From: Acholeplasmatales bacterium
GTDB lineage: Bacteria; Bacillota_I; Bacilli_A; Acholeplasmatales; JAEDCM01
Assembly (NCBI GenBank): GCA_017961685.1
Contig: JAGCWW010000069.1
Span: forward strand, 1-64,000
Length of the DNA: 64,000 bases
Direction: 5' to 3'
Shown here: positions 61,991 to 64,000 of the stretch, in pieces
How positions within the stretch are numbered: position 1 is the stretch's first letter
Layout: the number at the start of each line of letters is the position of its first letter
Notes under the pieces: generated by a model
Told to the model about the DNA's origin: nothing
Seen by the model: the letters and a program-made list of their open reading frames with translations, nothing else
Database searches by the model: none
Position numbers and translations under genes: made by a program

Positions 61991-62974
61991 TTATGTGGCT
62001 GGTGCATCATGTATATTTATTGATAATGTTAGCACGTCACCATCTTCTAAGAATATACCATCTTGTCCTTGATAGAAATCTGTTGAAGATGTTGCTAATA
62101 CTGGAGATTCTAAGAATTTAGTTAAGTATTCTTCATCTTCATAATCAAGTCTTTCAATATCTTTTAATGATAATATATCTTTATATTTTGGTGAGTTAGA
62201 TAATACCCATAACATATCAATCATTTTATAATCTAGGTAATGTTCATAGTCTTCATTAGCTCCAATAACTTGTGGTATAGTAAACATTACTTCAAACATA
62301 TCTTCTCTATCAAAAGCTTGTTCAAAGGAAGTTTCAAGAACTGCAGATTTAGTACCATCTTCAAATGTTAATGGTATATTGTCTGGTATTACTGCAGTAA
62401 CAGTAAGATGTGGATTTTCTATTTTATACATTATATATGGTGACATTCTTAAATAGAAGTTATTTTCATTATAAGCTAGAAGTTCATTTGAGTTTCCTTG
62501 CTCGACACTTAAATATATTAATGTATAGATATCATCTGTTTCATATACAAATTCATATTGATAATCATACATACTTGATTTAGTTGGTACTGATGACATT
62601 ACTCTATTTCTATATAAGTCTGTTATAGTTAATCCAATAGGATTATCTAAGTCTTGTCCCAGAACTGTTTTAAAACATTGTTCTAATAAATCATTATAGT
62701 TATCATTTATTTCTCCTTCTTCAAATGGGAATTCCTTTAGAAAGAAACCATATGATAAGAAAGGAACAATAAATCCTTGTGGTTTTAAAGGTCTTATTAT
62801 TTGTATATCTTCTATGCCATCTATCACACTGTCATCTGCATTTATAAGTGCTTGTGATAATGTTTCAGAAGAAATCATAATTGGTTTACCACCTCTTTGA
62901 GCAGTATCAATTATTGCAAACTCAGCACCATTTTGTTCAAACTCGGTATTTTTAGTACTAATAAGTTTTTTCAT
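61991..62974 (-). CDS. Unknown tail-module protein (327 aa)
   Basis: This is an alpha/beta protein starting MKKLISTKNTEFEQNGAEFA, with IVPFLSYGFFLKEFPFEEGE and a C-terminal FLEDGDVLTLSINIHDAP. No catalytic set or membrane segment. Its place between the coiled-coil tail protein and the glycosyltransferase suggests a tail or connector component. The start overlaps the glycosyltransferase stop region by 17 bases. Confidence 0.55.
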   Translation of the reverse strand: MKKLISTKNTEFEQNGAEFAIIDTAQRGGKPIMISSETLSQALINADDSVIDGIEDIQIIRPLKPQGFIVPFLSYGFFLKEFPFEEGEINDNYNDLLEQCFKTVLGQDLDNPIGLTITDLYRNRVMSSVPTKSSMYDYQYEFVYETDDIYTLIYLSVEQGNSNELLAYNENNFYLRMSPYIMYKIENPHLTVTAVIPDNIPLTFEDGTKSAVLETSFEQAFDREDMFEVMFTIPQVIGANEDYEHYLDYKMIDMLWVLSNSPKYKDILSLKDIERLDYEDEEYLTKFLESPVLATSSTDFYQGQDGIFLEDGDVLTLSINIHDAPAT

Positions 62975-63563
62975 TCTTTTCCTCCTTAAATAATTTATGT
63001 AATCTTTTCCAAGTAATACTACCTTCTCTATTTGTTGTATAAATATATAATGGTATTTTAATAAAACTTTTAGAATGTGGTGTTATTCTTAAATGCTTAC
63101 TGAATGGACCGTCTGTTCCATATTTTAAAGTTTCATCAAATTGTGGTACTAACCATTTTTTATAAATAGCTTTCCATATTGCCCTACAATACGGGATTTT
63201 TGTTGCTATATTAAAACTATTATTACGCCAAAAACCAAATATAATTTCATCTGTATTTTCTTTTTCAATAGCATATAATAATGTATCAATATAGTTTGGT
63301 GTTATCATATCATCACTATCAATAAAACCTATGTATTCACCAGATGTATATTCTAATCCTACATTCCATGCATGGGACGCACCACAATTTTTACTAAGAT
63401 GTATTACTGTTGCAAAATCAAAGTCATCTAATCTAAATTCATTACACCCATCATCTACAATTATAACTTCAACATCTTTTGTTATTTGTAGTTTTAAAAC
63501 ATTTAATAATTTTTCAGTGTATTCCCATGTGTTATAATATGGTATTACTATAGATAACTTCAT
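62958..63563 (-). CDS. Family 2 glycosyltransferase (201 aa)
   Basis: The GT-A fold is clear: LSIVIPYYNTWEYTEKLL, IIVDDGCN (D37, D38), NCGASHAWNVGLEYTSGEYI and the metal-binding GFIDSDD at 79-85. It has no membrane segment. It transfers a sugar from a nucleotide sugar, probably to a virion protein or to a host glycan. It overlaps the dehydrogenase gene by 4 bases, and the two would form a small sugar pathway. Confidence 0.85.
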   Translation of the reverse strand: MKLSIVIPYYNTWEYTEKLLNVLKLQITKDVEVIIVDDGCNEFRLDDFDFATVIHLSKNCGASHAWNVGLEYTSGEYIGFIDSDDMITPNYIDTLLYAIEKENTDEIIFGFWRNNSFNIATKIPYCRAIWKAIYKKWLVPQFDETLKYGTDGPFSKHLRITPHSKSFIKIPLYIYTTNREGSITWKRLHKLFKEEKNEKTY

Positions 63564-64000
63564 TTTCTCTCCTTATTAAATTCACAAACACTTTTTATTA
63601 AAGATGCTTGTTCTTTATAAGCTATATATGGTACATCTTTATTTAAACAATGTGTATCCCAATAGGGCTTATTTTTATATACAAATGTATGAGAAGGGTT
63701 TACCCTTGGATCAAGTATAAATAATTCTCTTAGTTCTTCATATGATATATTATATTTATTCGCTATATCATAAAACTGATTGCAAAAGCTTACCTTAGTA
63801 GCAAGAAAAGAATTCTCCATGAACTTTGCAAGCTCTGCTGTTTTACTGTCTGTTATTCTAAATTGATGTCTGCCATCATAACAATGTTGTAAAACTTGGA
63901 TAACTTCTATACAATCCTGTTTATTACCACCAAGTATTGTGAAGTTAAAATTAAAATTATTACAATGTTGTGTTCCTCCATAGTACTCAGGACTAAAGAT
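63560..64000 (-). CDS. UDP-glucose/GDP-mannose dehydrogenase, C-terminal part (cut by window edge)
   Basis: The frame stays open to the window edge and its start lies outside. IFSPEYYGG is followed by TILGGNKQDC and by TAELAKFMENSFLATKVSF, the central-domain signature of this dehydrogenase family. YEELRELFILDPRVNPSHTF and THCLNKDVPYIAY include the catalytic-type Cys in a CLxKD block. The usual C-terminal NAD domain seems missing, since the protein ends about 35 residues later, so the enzyme is short or has lost that part. It would supply an acidic sugar nucleotide to the glycosyltransferase next door. Confidence 0.8.
   Translation of the reverse strand: MFSPEYYGGTQHCNNFNFNFTILGGNKQDCIEVIQVLQHCYDGRHQFRITDSKTAELAKFMENSFLATKVSFCNQFYDIANKYNISYEELRELFILDPRVNPSHTFVYKNKPYWDTHCLNKDVPYIAYKEQASLIKSVCEFNKERK

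Noticed and set aside
1..64000. Possible stop-codon reassignment (TGA or TAG read as an amino acid), as in some gut phages.
   Set aside because: TAA, TAG and TGA all end well-bounded genes, TGA lies in an ATGA overlap at 50882-50885, and no core gene is broken by an in-frame stop. No suppressor tRNA was seen.

Overview
The window is part of a low-GC bacteriophage genome; both edges cut genes (a capsid gene on the left, a sugar-nucleotide dehydrogenase on the right). Strong Shine-Dalgarno sequences (AAAGGAGG and variants) before nearly every gene, sigma70-like TTGaca/TATAAT boxes, and a lysis cassette with an M23 peptidase plus peptidoglycan-binding domain point to a Gram-positive-type (Bacillota-like) host. 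TGA is used as a stop (for example in an ATGA overlap at 50882), so the standard bacterial code applies. No integrase, tRNA or CRISPR array was seen. Species-level identity is not claimed.

Layout. (1) 1-5414, minus strand: virion head module (major capsid fragment, scaffold-like protein, portal, two small proteins, terminase large subunit). (2) 5414-21301, minus: one ORF of about 5,295 residues. It carries the DFDGD signature of the multisubunit-type RNA polymerase beta-prime barrel and, some 600 residues before it, all five residues of a DEDDh exonuclease. It looks like a giant virion RNA polymerase made as part of an ejected internal protein. (3) 21.3-22.9 kb: a control region with a 50-residue leader gene, an operator-bearing minus promoter, a GC-richer structured RNA candidate, inverted and direct repeats and an early plus-strand promoter. 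(4) 22.1-34.5 kb, plus: the presumed early operon of many small unknown proteins, then a MoxR-type AAA ATPase with a VWA partner, DnaB helicase, a PemK-like protein and SSB. (5) 34.5-37.8 kb, minus: GroEL-like and GroES-like chaperonins, an HExxH protein and small genes. (6) 37.9-42.6 kb, minus: paralogous, probably virion-associated proteins; then divergent terminase small subunit (plus).

(7) 43.4-52.4 kb, minus: replication and recombination genes: PrimPol-SF3 helicase, VRR-NUC nuclease, a DUF669-like ssDNA binder, Sak4-like ATPase, Cas4/RecB-like Fe-S nuclease, family A DNA polymerase and SNF2 helicase. Between the Sak4-like gene and the nuclease lies a 400-base non-coding stretch that folds, on the minus strand, into at least six strong helices and has its own promoter. 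(8) 52.5-64 kb, minus: a 13-codon peptide gene, tail and adhesion proteins, lysis genes, two large tail proteins, then a family 2 glycosyltransferase and a UDP-glucose/GDP-mannose dehydrogenase fragment.

How it may work together (inference): the giant protein would be packaged, enter the cell with the DNA and start transcription; the early operon remodels the host and starts replication; minus-strand replication and late operons follow from sigma70-like promoters, several of which overlap terminators. The chaperonin pair may help fold the capsid or the giant protein. The strongest candidates for undescribed biology are the exonuclease-RNA polymerase giant protein, the 400-base structured RNA at 47.6-48.0 kb, the structured RNA at 21.8-22.1 kb, a short RNA at 43.29 kb with an anti-Shine-Dalgarno tract, and two matching RBS-adjacent hairpins at 26.0 and 27.2 kb.
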